This document shows positions 1 to 10,651 of a stretch of 64,000 bases of DNA, in pieces. The stretch comes from Stenotrophomonas lactitubi (GTDB lineage: Bacteria > Pseudomonadota > Gammaproteobacteria > Xanthomonadales > Xanthomonadaceae): contig NZ_PHQX01000001.1 of the NCBI RefSeq assembly GCF_002803515.1, positions 372,001 to 436,000 of the forward strand. The letters run 5' to 3'. The position numbers were made by a program, and so were the translations under genes. Numbering within the stretch: the first letter of the stretch is position 1; the number at the start of each line of letters is the position of its first letter. A model generated the notes under the pieces. That model did no database searches. It was not told the origin of the DNA and saw only the letters and a list, made by a program, of their open reading frames with translations.

Positions 1-2
1 AG

Positions 3-3000
3 GTCGCCCAGAATCCCGGCGGAAGTGCCGCCACCTCGGCAAGGTTGCCGCGATTGCGGACGCACCAGTTGGCGGTGGCCTTAGCCGCCACGCTGGCCAG
101 TGGTTCGGCGTTCGCGGCGTGCAACACGGTGGGCGCAGTCGTTACCTGCGACCCCGGCACTACGGTCAACAACTACACCAACGCTACCTCCGGCATCACG
201 CTGAACGTCCTGGCGGGGGCCACGCTGCGCACGCCCCCGATTATCGGTGGCGGCAACGCGGCGACGTTGAGCGGCGACAACGTGACGGTCAACAACAGTG
301 GCACGATCGATCCGAGCTCGATCATCCTCGCCTCGCCCGGCCTGGTCGTCGGCAATGGTTCGGCCAACAACAGCGCGATCTCCGTCAACAACAATACCGG
401 CGGGCAGATCAAGGGTGTCGTCAATCTCGCAACGTTGCTGGGCTTCGGTGGGCAGGCCCTGGTGGCGCAGAACGTCAACGGCACCACCACCATCAATAAC
501 GCCGGCCTGATCAGCACGTCGTTGATCGGCGTTGGCAGTGTGTCCGACGCGACCACGGTGGTGACCTATGGTGGCGCGGCAGCCAATGTGACCAACAGCG
601 GCACCATCGACGGGCGCGTCGGCCTGGGCGCCTCTGGCGGCAATACATTCCTCAATGCGGGCACTGTCAACGGCAGCGTGCACCTGGGTGATTCGACCGG
701 CGGCAATACCTTCACGGCCGTTGCCGGTTCCAGCGTCTCCGCAAGCGGCGGCGTTGCGGGCGCGGGTACGCTGACCGGCATCACCGGCGTAAAGGTTGCG
801 GCAGCAGGCACGGTCAACGCAGGTGCCGGTACCGGTGCGGCCAACAACACGCTGGTACTGCAGGACAACGCCGGCAACAACGGTCCGGTATCCAGCATCG
901 GCTGGAGCAACTATCTGGGCTTCCAGAAGCTGACCGTCAACAGCGGCACCTGGAATCTGCAGGGACCGTGGTCGGGAACAGGGGCTATCACCCTCGGCGG
1001 TGGCCAGGTGAACTTCGACAGCAACACGTCGTTCGGTTCCGGGCTGTTCACCGTCAACGGCGGCGCGATCGCCGCCAGTGGTGCGGGCCTGTCGCTGGGC
1101 AACAACTTCGCCCTGAATGCCGGGCTGACTCTGGGTGGTACCCAAGGCTTCGGTTTGAGTGGCGTGCTGTCCGGGGCCGGTGGCCTCACCGTGACCAATG
1201 CCGGTGTGGTGAGCCTGGGCGGCGCGAATCTGTTCTTCGGCGGCGTCAACCTCAACGCCGGTAGCTTGCTGCTGGGCAATGCGGGCGCACTGGGCAGCGG
1301 CAACCTGACGGTAGGCGGTACCGCATCGCTGGATACCAGCGGTGCCTTCAACCTCGCCAACAACATCGTCGTCAACGGTGGTGGCAATCTGAATCTGCTG
1401 GGCAGCAATGCGCTTTCCCTGAACGGATCGCTGTCGGGTGCGGGCAACCTGATCAAGAGCGGTGCGGGCACGCTGACCTTGGGGGGCGCGAATTCGCTGA
1501 CCGGTGGTTTCTCGATCACCGGGGGGGCGCTGGCGCTCGGTGCGGGCGGCAATCTGTCGTCCACCGGTGCGTTGACGCTGGCCACCGGTACGACGCTGGA
1601 CCTCACCGTTGCAGCCAACCAGACCGTGGGTTCGCTGGCAGGGCTCGGCGGCACGGTGAGCCTGGGCACCCGCACATTGACCCTCGGCGGGCTTGGCAAT
1701 ACCTCCTTCGCTGGCAACTTCACCGGCACCACGGGCGGCTTGATCAAGGTGGGTACCGGCGTGCAGACCCTGTTGGGCAGCAACGCGCTTACCGGCGGCG
1801 TGGCCCTCAACGGCGGCGGGCTGCTGCTGGGCAACAGCAACGCGTTGGGCACAGGTACGTTGAGCGTCGGTGCTGAAGTCACTCTGGATGGCACAACCGC
1901 GCTTTCGTTGGGCAACGACGTCTCGCTTGGCACCGGAGGTTCGCTGGCGCTGCTGGGCGGGCAGCCGTTGGTATTCAACGGTGTGATTTCCGGCGGCGGC
2001 AGCCTGGTCAAGAACGGCGCCGCACTGCTCACGTTGAATGGCGCCAACACATTCGGCGGCGGTGTGGTCGTCAATGGCGGCAACCTGCTGCTGGGCAACA
2101 ACACGGCACTGGGTACCGGCCTGCTGGACATCAACAATGCCGCCACGCTGGATGCAAGCGCGGCGTTGAACCTGACCAACAACATCAACCTTGCCACGGG
2201 TGGTTCGCTGAACGTGCTGGGCGGCCAGCCGCTGACGCTGGGCGGCGTCCTGGGTGGCAATGGCGGCCTGATAAAGAGCGGCGCTTCGACCCTGACGCTG
2301 ACCGGCGCCAATACCTTCACCGGCGGCCTGAACGTTGCTGCCGGTACGGTGGCGCTGGGCAGCGGCGGCGGCCTGGCCGCGACCGGTGCGGTCAGCCTGT
2401 CGGGGGCCGGGGCGGCGCTGGATCTTTCCCTGGGGGGCAATCAGACCATCGGTGCACTGTCCGGCGTGGCAGGTAGCACCGTGGCCCTGGGTGCCAACAC
2501 GCTCGCCTTTGGCAGCGCGACCAACCAGACCTTTGCCGGTGTGATCAGTGGCGTCGGCGGAGGCCTGGTAAAGAACGGCAGTGGCGTACAGACATTGACC
2601 GGTGCAAACACCTTTACCGGCGGCGTCGCACTCAATGCCGGCGGGCTGCTGCTGGGCAACAGCGGCGCGCTGGGAACCGGTGCGCTAAGCATCACCGGTG
2701 CTGCGACGCTGGACGGCACTACCGCGCTCAACCTGGGCAATCTCGTCAACCTTGGTGCGGAGCTGACGTTGGGGGGCAGCAACAACATCACCTTGGCCGG
2801 CGACATCTCCGGCGTCGGCAGCCTGACCAAGAACGGCGCCTCGCTGCTGACCTTGAACGGCGCCAATGGCTTCAGCGGAGGTCTGAACCTCAATGCCGGC
2901 AGCGTGGTGCTGGGCAGCAGTGCAGCGGCAGGGACCGGCGCGCTGAACATCGGTGGCAACGTGTCGCTGGACGGATCGACCGCGCTGAACCTGACCAACA

Positions 3001-6000
3001 ACGTTGCATTGGCTACCGGTGCGATCCTCACGCTCCCCGGCAGCCAGAACGTCACCCTGGGCGGCGTGGTGTCCGGCGACGGTGGCCTGGTGAAGAACGG
3101 CGCCACGGTGTTGACGCTCAATGGTGCCAATACTTTCGGTGGCGGCCTGAGCCTGGCCGGCGGCGGCCTGCTGCTGGGCAACAGTGGAGCGCTGGGAACC
3201 GGCGCGCTGAACGTTGCTGCGAACGCCAGCCTGGATGGCATCGTTGCGCTTGATCTGACCAATGCGGTCAACCTTGGCGCAGGCTCGGCACTGACGCTGA
3301 TCGGCAGCAACGCACTGACGTTCGGTGGTGTGGTGTCCGGTACCGGCGGTCTGGTCAAGAACGGCGCCGGTACATTGACTCTCGGCAACGCCAACGGCTT
3401 CAGTGGTGGCCTGGCGTTGAACGGTGGCAACCTGCAGCTGGGCAATGCCGGCGCTCTGGGAACGGGCGCGCTCAACGTCGGCGGCAATGCAACGCTGGAT
3501 ACTGCAGCAGCCTACACCGTAGGCAACGCGATCAACCTGGCTTCGGGTACCACGCTTGCCCTGCAGGGCAGCAATGCGCTGACGCTCGGCGGTGTGGTGG
3601 CCGGCAATGGTGCACTGGTCAAGAACGGTGCGGCCTCGTTGACCCTGACCAATGCGAACACCTACGTCGGCGGTACCACGATCAACGCTGGAACCCTGGC
3701 ACTTGGCGCGGGCGGCAGCCTGGCTCTCGGTGGTGACGTCACCCTCGGCGGTGCTGGCGCCGGCTTCGACATATCGGCGGCAACCGGCAGCCAGACCATC
3801 GGTGCGCTGAATGGCGTGCTCGGTACGACGGTCGCACTGGGCGGAAATTCACTGACCTTCGGCACCGCCACCAATGCGGTGTTCGACGGCGTGATCAGCG
3901 GAGGCGGTGGTCTGGTCAAGGTGGGCGCAGGGGTGCAGACCCTGTCCGGCGTCAACACCTTCGGCGGCGGTGTCAGCCTCAATGCCGGTGGCCTGGTGAT
4001 CGGCAATGACGCGGCGCTGGGCAGCGGTGCGCTGACCGTGGGTGGTGCGGCAACGCTCGACACCAGCCTGGCAGCGACGCTGGTCAACAACATCACGCTC
4101 AACGCCGGCTTGACGGTGCTGGGCAGCAACGCGCTGACGCTCAACGGGGTGATCTCCGGCGCTGGTAGCCTGACCAAGAACGGTGCTGCCACGCTCACCC
4201 TCAATGGCGTGAACACCTATACCGGCGGCACCAACGTCAATGCCGGCACGCTGGCACTGGGGGCAGGTGCAAGCCTGGCCGCCAGCGGCATCGTCAACCT
4301 GGCCACCGGCGCTACGCTGGATCTCTCTGCGGGCAGCGGCAACCAGACCTTCGGCACCCTGACCGGCAATGGCATGGTCAACCTGGGCGCGAACTCGATC
4401 ACTGTCGGCGGACCGACCAACGGTGTCTTCAGCGGCTCCATCGCCGGTACCGGTGGCCTGATCAAGGAGGGTACCGGCACTGAAACACTGACCGGTGCCA
4501 ACACCTTCACCGGTGGCACGCTGATCAATGCGGGCACGCTGGCGATCGGTGCCGGTGGCAGCCTGGCGGCAACCGGCGCGGTTACGCTTTCCGCGCCGGG
4601 TACCGGCTTCGACATCTCGGCCGCTGGCAACCAGGCGATCGGTGCGCTCAACGGCGTCGCTGGCAGCACCGTGGCGCTGGGTGGCAACACGCTGACCTTC
4701 GGCGGCACCGACAACGGCACCTTCGATGGCCTGATCGGTGGCACCGGTGGGCTGGTCAAGAACGGTACGGGCATCCAGACGCTGGGCGGTGCCAACACCT
4801 TCGGTGGCGGCGTGGCACTCAATGGCGGTGGCCTGGTGGTCGGCAACAATGGTGCGCTGGGTACCGGCGCGCTGACCGTGGGCGCCAACGCGTCGCTGGA
4901 CAGCAGCATCGCCGCGAACCTCGGCAACGACATCGGCCTGCTGGCGGGCGCTACGCTCAACCTGCTCGGCAGCAATGCATTGACGCTGGGTGGGGCGATC
5001 TCCGGCGACGGTGGCCTGATCAAGAACGGCGCGGCAACGGTGACCCTGACCGGCAGCAATACCTTCACCGGTGGCACCGTCATCAACAGCGGCACGCTGG
5101 CGATCGGTGCGGGCGGAAGCCTGTCACCGACCGGTGCGGTGAACCTTGCCGGTACCGGCACATTCGATATCTCTGCCGGCGGCAACCAGGGCATCGGTTC
5201 GCTGGCGGGCGTGGCCGGCAGCACGGTGTCGCTGGGCGGCAACAGCCTGACCCTGGGAGGCACCACCGACGCGACCTTCAACGGTGGCCTGACCGGCAGC
5301 GGTGGACTGGTCAAGAATGGCAGCGGCGTGCAGACGCTCAACGGTGCCAGCACCTTCGGTGGCGGCGTCACCCTCAATGCCGGCGGACTGGTGGTGGGCA
5401 ACAACGCGGCGTTGGGTACGGGCGCGCTCACTGTCGGCGGCGCTTCCACGCTTGATTCCAGCAGCGCGGTGACCTTGGCCAACAACATGGTGCTCAACGC
5501 CGGCCTGACCGTACTGGGCAGCAACGATCTCACGCTCAACGGCGACCTGTCGGGCACCGGCAGCCTGACCAAGGACGGCGTGGCTACTCTCACGTTGAAC
5601 GGCACCAACACCTATACCGGCGGGACCAACATCAATGCGGGTACGCTCGCGCTTGGTGCCGGTGCCAGCCTCAACGCAGGCGGCATCGTCAATCTCGCCA
5701 CGGGTGCCACCTTCGATCTTTCAGCGGGCAGTGGCACGCAGGTATTCGGTACGCTGATCGGCAACGGTACGGTCAACCTTGGCGCGAACACGCTGACCAT
5801 CGGCGATGCCACCAATGGTGTGTTCAGTGGTTCGATCGGCGGTACCGGTGGCCTGATCAAGGCCGGCACCGGTACCGAAACACTGACCGGCGCCAACACG
5901 TTCACTGGCGGCACCACCATCAACGCCGGCACGCTGGCGATCGGTGCCGGTGGCAGCCTGGCGGCAACAGGCGCGGTGAACCTGGCCAACGCCGGTACCG

Positions 6001-9000
6001 GTTTTGATATCTCCAGCGGTGGCAACCAGGCCATCGGTACGTTGTCCGGCGTTGCCGGCAGCACGATCAGCCTTGGCGGCAACACACTGACCACCAACGC
6101 AGCGGGCAACAGCACGTTTGCCGGCGACATCAGCGGCACCGGTGGCCTGGTCAAGAACGGTGCGGGCGTGCTCGGCCTGACTGGCAGCAACACCTTCGGT
6201 GGGGGAGTGGCGCTCAATGCCGGTGGTCTGTCGCTGGGCAGCAATGGTGCCCTGGGTACCGGCGCGCTGACCGTCGGCGGTGATGCCACGCTGGATGGCA
6301 GTGTGCCGCTGACCCTGGGCAACAACGTGCAGCTGGCAAGCGGCACGCTGACCCTGCTGGGCGGTACGCCGCTGACGCTGGACGGCGATATCGCCGGCGC
6401 CGGCAACCTGCTGAAGGATGGCGCAGCGACGGTGACCCTGGGCGGTGCCAGCAGCTACACCGGTACCACGACGATCAACAGCGGCACCCTGGCCGTCGCC
6501 GCCGGTGGCAGCCTGTCCTCGGCCAGCACGGTGAATCTGGCCGGCGCCGGAACGCTGGATATCAGTGCGGCCGGCAACCAGGGCATCGGTGGCCTGGCCG
6601 GTGTTGCCAGCGGCAACGTGGTGCTGGGCGGTTCCACGCTGACCACCGGCGGCAGCAATGCCAGCACCACCTTCGGCGGCACCATCGGTGGAAGCGGTGG
6701 GCTGGTGCAGACCGGCACCGGCACGTTGACCCTGACCGGCAACAACACCTACACCGGTGGCACCACCATCAACGGTGGCAGCACGTTGCAGATCGGCAAT
6801 GGCGGCGCGACCGGTGCGATTGTTGGCGACGTGACCAACAACGGCGCGCTGGTGGTCAACCTGTCGGCCAACACGACACTCGGTGGGACTCTCAGCGGCA
6901 GCGGTGGCCTGACCCAGGCCGGCAGCGGCACGCTGACCCTGACCGGCAACAACACCTATACCGGCGGCACCACCATCAACAGCGGTGGCAGCCTGCAGGT
7001 GGGCAACGGTGGTGCCACGGGGGCGATCATCGGCGACGTTGGCAACAACGGCAGCCTGGTGTTCAACGTCGGTGGCAACACCACGCTCGGTGGCGTGGTC
7101 AGTGGCAGCGGCGGGCTGACCCAGGCCGGAGCCGGCACGCTGACCTTGACCGGCAACAACACCTACACCGGCGGTACCACCATCAACACCGGCGCTACGC
7201 TGCAGGTCGGCAATGGCGGTGCCAGCGGTGCGATCGCCGGCAACGTCAACAACAACGGCAGCCTGGTGTTGAACGTCGGCGGCAACACCACGCTTGGCGG
7301 CGTGGTCAGTGGCAGCGGCGGGTTGACCCAGGCGGGCAGCGGCACGCTGACCCTTACCGGCAACAACACCTATACCGGCGGCACCACGATCAACGCTGGT
7401 GGCACCGTGCAGATCGGCAACGGCGGCGCCGGCGGCGCGATCACCGGCAACATCACCAACAACGGTGGCCTGGTGGTCAACACAGGCGGCACCACGACAC
7501 TGGGTGGCAGCATCAGTGGCACGGGCAGCATCGTGCAGGCCGGCCCGGGCCCGCTCAACCTGGGCGGCAACAGTGGCGGATTCACCGGTACCGGCCAGGT
7601 CACCGGCGGTGGCCTGAATGTCACCGGCACCATCGGTGGCCAATGGACCATCGGCAGCGGCACCACGTTGTCGGGTACCGGCACCATCGGTGGTAGCGCT
7701 GGCGGCGTGACCGTGAGCAATGGCGGCGTGCTGTCGCCGGGCAACGGCCCAGGCAATGGCAGCAGTGGCGGCAACGGTGCGGGCACGATCACCGTGGGTG
7801 GCAACCTGACTCTGGCACCGGGCAGCACGCTGTCGGTCGACCTGGGCGCTACCGGCAGTGACGTGGTGCAGGTGGGCGGCAGCGCGAACATCGGCGGTGC
7901 ATCGGTGGTGGTCAATGCCATCGACCCGAACACCAGCTACCAGCAGGGCCAGCAGTACACGATCATCAACGCAGGCGGCGGCGTCAGCGGGCAGTTCGTG
8001 CCGCCAACCACCACCTCTGCGTTCCTCTCACTGAGCCCGGTGTACACACCGAATGCTGCGCAGCTGAAGATCGATGTGAAGCAGACGGCGGCCTTCGTTA
8101 CGGCTGCGCAGACCCGCAACCAGCTGGGCGTGGCATCGGCGCTGGACAGCCTGCCGCAGTCCGGCGCGGCGCTGGGCCTGTACAACACGCTGCTGGCCTA
8201 CGACACCGCCACCGCGCGCAACGCCTTCAACCAGCTCTCCGGTGAAGTGCATGCGGCCAGCCGTGCAGTGCTGCTGTATGACAACTACCTGGAAGAGGGC
8301 ATCCGCCAGCGTCTGGGCAGCGAGCTGCCGACGGTGCGTGGCGAGCGCGCTTCGGCATGGCTGGCCGGTAGCGGCAAGGTGTTCAAGCAGGACGGTGATG
8401 GCAACGGTGACGAGATCCGTGCCAACCGCAATGCACTGATGGCCGGCGTCGACTGGAAGCTCGGCGAGCACGTGGTGCTGGGTGCGGCGGCAGGCAGCGA
8501 GCGGCTGGACACGCGTCTGTACGATCGCCAGTCGCGTGCACGCCTGCGTGGCAATACCTATGGGCTGTATGCGCAGGGCGAGTGGAACAACGGGTTTGCG
8601 GTCGGTGGCAGCGTGTCGCGCGGTGATTACCGCACGCGCACCACGCGTGAAGTGCCGCTGCTGGCACAGACGCTGCACAGCCGCCAGGATTCGGATGTCA
8701 CCATCGCCCAGATCGAAGGCAGCTGGACCTGGACCCATGGCAGGACGCAGCTGCAGCCGTACGTGCAGTTCACCAAGCACTGGGTGGACAGCGATCGCGC
8801 GGTGGAGCAGGGCGGCAGCGCAGCACTGGTACTGGAAGGCGGCAAGGACACGCTCAACGTCAGCACCGTCGGCGTACGCGGCCGCTGGGATGTGGGCAGC
8901 GGCGAGCGCTATCCGGCACAGTTGACGGTCGGGCTGGGCTGGCAGCACGCGTCCGGTGACACCGACGTGGCCAGCCGGCAGAGTTTCGCCGTCGGTGGCA

Positions 9001-9170
9001 ATGCGTTCGATGCCTACAGTGCCGTGATGGCGCGCAATGCGCTGGTCAGCCAGGTCGGCGTAGCGGTTGGCCTGGGACGCAGCAGCCAGCTGTCGCTGTT
9101 CGTGCAGGGCCAGCATGGTGACGGTCGCAACGATATCGGCGGCCAGTTGAACCTGCGCGTCGGGTTCTGA
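3..9170 (+). CDS. Giant AidA-like autotransporter adhesin (5' end outside window)
   Basis: Type V secreted surface protein. The frame is open to the left edge. A TTG at 45 would start just before a hydrophobic signal stretch (LAVALAATLASGSAFA), but it has no spaced ribosome site, so the true start is probably upstream and gives an extended autotransporter-type signal. About 2,700 residues of Gly/Asn/Thr/Leu-rich beta-helix passenger follow, with some two dozen passenger-associated repeats countable by the motif N-T-[FY]-x-G-G. The last four are 69-residue tandem units. A linker (about residues 2680-2765, counted from 45) leads to a C-terminal 12-strand-type barrel ending in Phe, as expected for BAM substrates. 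Likely role is adhesion or biofilm (inference). No protease triad is evident. Long opposite-strand frames here are composition artefacts. Confidence 0.93.
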   Translation, partial: VAQNPGGSAATSARLPRLRTHQLAVALAATLASGSAFAACNTVGAVVTCDPGTTVNNYTNATSGITLNVLAGATLRTPPIIGGGNAATLSGDNVTVNNSGTIDPSSIILASPGLVVGNGSANNSAISVNNNTGGQIKGVVNLATLLGFGGQALVAQNVNGTTTINNAGLISTSLIGVGSVSDATTVVTYGGAAANVTNSGTIDGRVGLGASGGNTFLNAGTVNGSVHLGDSTGGNTFTAVAGSSVSASGGVAGAGTLTGITGVKVAAAGTVNAGAGTGAANNTLVLQDNAGNNGPVSSIGWSNYLGFQKLTVNSGTWNLQGPWSGTGAITLGGGQVNFDSNTSFGSGLFTVNGGAIAASGAGLSLGNNFALNAGLTLGGTQGFGLSGVLSGAGGLTVTNAGVVSLGGANLFFGGVNLNAGSLLLGNAGALGSGNLTVGGTASLDTSGAFNLANNIVVNGGGNLNLLGSNALSLNGSLSGAGNLIKSGAGTLTLGGANSLTGGFSITGGALALGAGGNLSSTGALTLATGTTLDLTVAANQTVGSLAGLGGTVSLGTRTLTLGGLGNTSFAGNFTGTTGGLIKVGTGVQTLLGSNALTGGVALNGGGLLLGNSNALGTGTLSVGAEVTLDGTTALSLGNDVSLGTGGSLALLGGQPLVFNGVISGGGSLVKNGAALLTLNGANTFGGGVVVNGGNLLLGNNTALGTGLLDINNAATLDASAALNLTNNINLATGGSLNVLGGQPLTLGGVLGGNGGLIKSGASTLTLTGANTFTGGLNVAAGTVALGSGGGLAATGAVSLSGAGAALDLSLGGNQTIGALSGVAGSTVALGANTLAFGSATNQTFAGVISGVGGGLVKNGSGVQTLTGANTFTGGVALNAGGLLLGNSGALGTGALSITGAATLDGTTALNLGNLVNLGAELTLGGSNNITLAGDISGVGSLTKNGASLLTLNGANGFSGGLNLNAGSVVLGSSAAAGTGALNIGGNVSLDGSTALNLTNNVALATGAILTLPGSQNVTLGGVVSGDGGLVKNGATVLTLNGANTFGGGLSLAGGGLLLGNSGALGTGALNVAANASLDGIVALDLTNAVNLGAGSALTLIGSNALTFGGVVSGTGGLVKNGAGTLTLGNANGFSGGLALNGGNLQLGNAGALGTGALNVGGNATLDTAAAYTVGNAINLASGTTLALQGSNALTLGGVVAGNGALVKNGAASLTLTNANTYVGGTTINAGTLALGAGGSLALGGDVTLGGAGAGFDISAATGSQTIGALNGVLGTTVALGGNSLTFGTATNAVFDGVISGGGGLVKVGAGVQTLSGVNTFGGGVSLNAGGLVIGNDAALGSGALTVGGAATLDTSLAATLVNNITLNAGLTVLGSNALTLNGVISGAGSLTKNGAATLTLNGVNTYTGGTNVNAGTLALGAGASLAASGIVNLATGATLDLSAGSGNQTFGTLTGNGMVNLGANSITVGGPTNGVFSGSIAGTGGLIKEGTGTETLTGANTFTGGTLINAGTLAIGAGGSLAATGAVTLSAPGTGFDISAAGNQAIGALNGVAGSTVALGGNTLTFGGTDNGTFDGLIGGTGGLVKNGTGIQTLGGANTFGGGVALNGGGLVVGNNGALGTGALTVGANASLDSSIAANLGNDIGLLAGATLNLLGSNALTLGGAISGDGGLIKNGAATVTLTGSNTFTGGTVINSGTLAIGAGGSLSPTGAVNLAGTGTFDISAGGNQGIGSLAGVAGSTVSLGGNSLTLGGTTDATFNGGLTGSGGLVKNGSGVQTLNGASTFGGGVTLNAGGLVVGNNAALGTGALTVGGASTLDSSSAVTLANNMVLNAGLTVLGSNDLTLNGDLSGTGSLTKDGVATLTLNGTNTYTGGTNINAGTLALGAGASLNAGGIVNLATGATFDLSAGSGTQVFGTLIGNGTVNLGANTLTIGDATNGVFSGSIGGTGGLIKAGTGTETLTGANTFTGGTTINAGTLAIGAGGSLAATGAVNLANAGTGFDISSGGNQAIGTLSGVAGSTISLGGNTLTTNAAGNSTFAGDISGTGGLVKNGAGVLGLTGSNTFGGGVALNAGGLSLGSNGALGTGALTVGGDATLDGSVPLTLGNNVQLASGTLTLLGGTPLTLDGDIAGAGNLLKDGAATVTLGGASSYTGTTTINSGTLAVAAGGSLSSASTVNLAGAGTLDISAAGNQGIGGLAGVASGNVVLGGSTLTTGGSNASTTFGGTIGGSGGLVQTGTGTLTLTGNNTYTGGTTINGGSTLQIGNGGATGAIVGDVTNNGALVVNLSANTTLGGTLSGSGGLTQAGSGTLTLTGNNTYTGGTTINSGGSLQVGNGGATGAIIGDVGNNGSLVFNVGGNTTLGGVVSGSGGLTQAGAGTLTLTGNNTYTGGTTINTGATLQVGNGGASGAIAGNVNNNGSLVLNVGGNTTLGGVVSGSGGLTQAGSGTLTLTGNNTYTGGTTINAGGTVQIGNGGAGGAITGNITNNGGLVVNTGGTTTLGGSISGTGSIVQAGPGPLNLGGNSGGFTGTGQVTGGGLNVTGTIGGQWTIGSGTTLSGTGTIGGSAGGVTVSNGGVLSPGNGPGNGSSGGNGAGTITVGGNLTLAPGSTLSVDLGATGSDVVQVGGSANIGGASVVVNAIDPNTSYQQGQQYTIINAGGGVSGQFVPPTTTSAFLSLSPVYTPNAAQLKIDVKQTAAFVTAAQTRNQLGVASALDSLPQSGAALGLYNTLLAYDTATARNAFNQLSGEVHAASRAVLLYDNYLEEGIRQRLGSELPTVRGERASAWLAGSGKVFKQDGDGNGDEIRANRNALMAGVDWKLGEHVVLGAAAGSERLDTRLYDRQSRARLRGNTYGLYAQGEWNNGFAVGGSVSRGDYRTRTTREVPLLAQTLHSRQDSDVTIAQIEGSWTWTHGRTQLQPYVQFTKHWVDSDRAVEQGGSAALVLEGGKDTLNVSTVGVRGRWDVGSGERYPAQLTVGLGWQHASGDTDVASRQSFAVGGNAFDAYSAVMARNALVSQVGVAVGLGRSSQLSLFVQGQHGDGRNDIGGQLNLRVGF
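6711..7538 (+). repeat. Four 207-bp tandem repeats inside the autotransporter
   Basis: Units start at 6711, 6918, 7125 and 7332. Each encodes 69 residues containing TLTLTGNNTYTGGTTIN, then a xGNGGAxGAI block and NTTLGG. They are much more alike than the older, diverged 85-100-residue repeats upstream, which suggests recent expansion and possible length variation by recombination. Confidence 0.9.
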
Positions 9171-9185
9171 GCTGGTTTGCCAACG

Positions 9186-9209
9186 GTAGATCCACGCTAT
9201 GCGTGGATC
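9186..9209 (+). repeat. SMAG-type REP palindrome
   Basis: GTAG followed by GATCCACGC-TAT-GCGTGGATC. It lies between the convergent autotransporter and acetyltransferase genes and could also act as a transcript end. Confidence 0.8.
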
Positions 9210-9224
9210 CGTCGGGAGCGGGGG

Positions 9225-9668
9225 CTACAGCACCCGCTCCATTTCCACGGCGTCGATCCCGGCGCCGTGGCCGTCGGCCACCACGCGTACCACCTGGAAG
9301 CCGAGGCCGGCATAGAAGCCCTGCGTATGCTGGCTGGTGCTGAGCGTGATGCGCTGGATCGACGGGTCTGCTGCTGCCTGGTGCAAGCGGGCCACTGCCA
9401 GCGCGCGTCCCAGACCCTGTCTGTGGCGACCTCGTTCAACCATGCCCCAGCAGAAGCTGGCACCGCCTTCGCCGCCGTTCCAGAGGCCGCCACAGGCCAC
9501 CACCTGGCCCTCGACTTCGATCACCTGGAATGCGCACTGCGCGGCGTGTTCATGCAGGAAGCGCTCGAAGTCTCCTCGCTCCTGGGGGGCGAAATAGGTG
9601 GGCACGTTGCTGTCGAAGATCGACAGGCAGGCGGTGATGTCTGTGGGGCGGTAGAGGCGGGGTGTCAT
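9225..9668 (-). CDS. GNAT-family N-acetyltransferase
   Basis: A 147-aa acetyl-CoA-dependent acyltransferase; substrate unknown. The GNAT core is visible: strand 4 and the acetyl-CoA pyrophosphate loop in R-G-R-H-R-Q-G-L-G-R-A-L (about residues 80-91), and the C-terminal motif TQGFYAGLGFQVV. Length is normal for a single-domain GNAT. The ATG at 9668 is divergent from the PEP-mutase-family gene, with 123 bp between them. Family assignment is firm; function is not predictable from context. Confidence 0.88.
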   Translation of the reverse strand: MTPRLYRPTDITACLSIFDSNVPTYFAPQERGDFERFLHEHAAQCAFQVIEVEGQVVACGGLWNGGEGGASFCWGMVERGRHRQGLGRALAVARLHQAAADPSIQRITLSTSQHTQGFYAGLGFQVVRVVADGHGAGIDAVEMERVL

Positions 9669-9791
9669 GAAGGAACGTCATCGTGGTGGCGCACTCATTG
9701 TGCGCGACGTCCGCATCATTGATGTCCGAACATGGCGAGCCCGGAAACCGGTTCGGGCGCAGACTGCAGGTCCCCGTCATCAGGAGGTTCC

Positions 9792-10586
9792 ATGTCGAAT
9801 GCTCATGCCAGTTTCGTAAAACTCCACCAAGGCGCCGATCTTTACGTGCTGCCCAACGTATGGGATGCCGGTGGCGCCCGCCTGGTCCAGCAGCAGGGGG
9901 CTCTCGCGGTGGGAACATCGAGTGCTGCGATGGCGTGGTCCTGCGGTCATGCCGATGGCGGTGCGCTGCCTGATACCGCGCTGCTGCAGCGGGTTTCCGA
10001 AATCGTTGGTGTGACCTCGTTGCCGGTCACGGTCGATATCGAGGACGGCTACAGCGATGCCCCCGACGTGGTCGCTGCGAGGGTGCTGCGCCTGGTGGAA
10101 GCGGGTGCGGTCGGGATCAACATCGAAGACGGCGCTGGCAGCCCTGAGGTGCTGGTGGCGAAGATCAGCGCCATCCGTTCTGCGCTTGGCGGGCGATCAC
10201 TGTTCATCAATGCGCGCACCGATGTGTATCTGCGCGGACTGGCCGAAGGCGATGAGGCGGTCAGGATGAGCATCGATCGGCTGCAGGCCTATGCGCGCGC
10301 CGGTGCCGACGGCGGCTTCGTGCCGGGGCTGCGCGCGCTGGACGAGGCTGCGGCGGTTGCCGGTGCCGTGCCGCTGCCTCTCAACCTGATGTGGCTGCCG
10401 GGGATGGCGTCGTTTGCTGAGCAGTCGCAGGCAGGCGTGCGGCGGCTGAGCGCAGGGCCCGCGTTGTTCATGCACGCATGGACGGCGATGGCTGCGGCGA
10501 CCACGGATTTTCTCGGCGACGCGATGGCGATGCCGGAGGGGGCGCCGGGGTATACAGCCTTGAACCAGCTGTTCAGCGAAAGGTGA
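9792..10586 (+). CDS. Isocitrate lyase / PEP mutase family protein
   Basis: A 264-aa TIM-barrel enzyme of the PEP mutase / isocitrate lyase superfamily, which makes or breaks C-C or P-C bonds next to a carboxylate using Mg2+. Visible family features are the N-terminal LPNVWDAGGARL, the SCGHADGG loop in place of the KKCGH of true isocitrate lyases, and metal-binding VDIEDGYSD. The start chosen is the ATG at 9792 because AGGAGG lies 4 nt before it; an in-frame ATG at 9732 has none. Members of this branch are often named after oxaloacetate decarboxylase or carboxyphosphonate mutase, and I cannot tell which reaction applies. Stands alone. Confidence 0.88.
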   Translation: MSNAHASFVKLHQGADLYVLPNVWDAGGARLVQQQGALAVGTSSAAMAWSCGHADGGALPDTALLQRVSEIVGVTSLPVTVDIEDGYSDAPDVVAARVLRLVEAGAVGINIEDGAGSPEVLVAKISAIRSALGGRSLFINARTDVYLRGLAEGDEAVRMSIDRLQAYARAGADGGFVPGLRALDEAAAVAGAVPLPLNLMWLPGMASFAEQSQAGVRRLSAGPALFMHAWTAMAAATTDFLGDAMAMPEGAPGYTALNQLFSER

Positions 10587-10651
10587 GGGCGCTGGGGACG
10601 GGGGCAGCGGGAGGCTGGGGCATGGGCGGGTAGTCGACTCGACCGGGCCGA

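Noticed and set aside
911..2440. Long minus-strand frames opposite the autotransporter (several of 180-640 codons)
   Set aside because: They mirror the repetitive GC-rich codon pattern of the plus strand, are Pro/Ala/Val-rich, and have no ribosome sites or recognisable domains.
6711..7538. Regular repeats considered as a CRISPR array
   Set aside because: 207-bp period, in-frame coding throughout, no palindromic short repeat or unique spacers.
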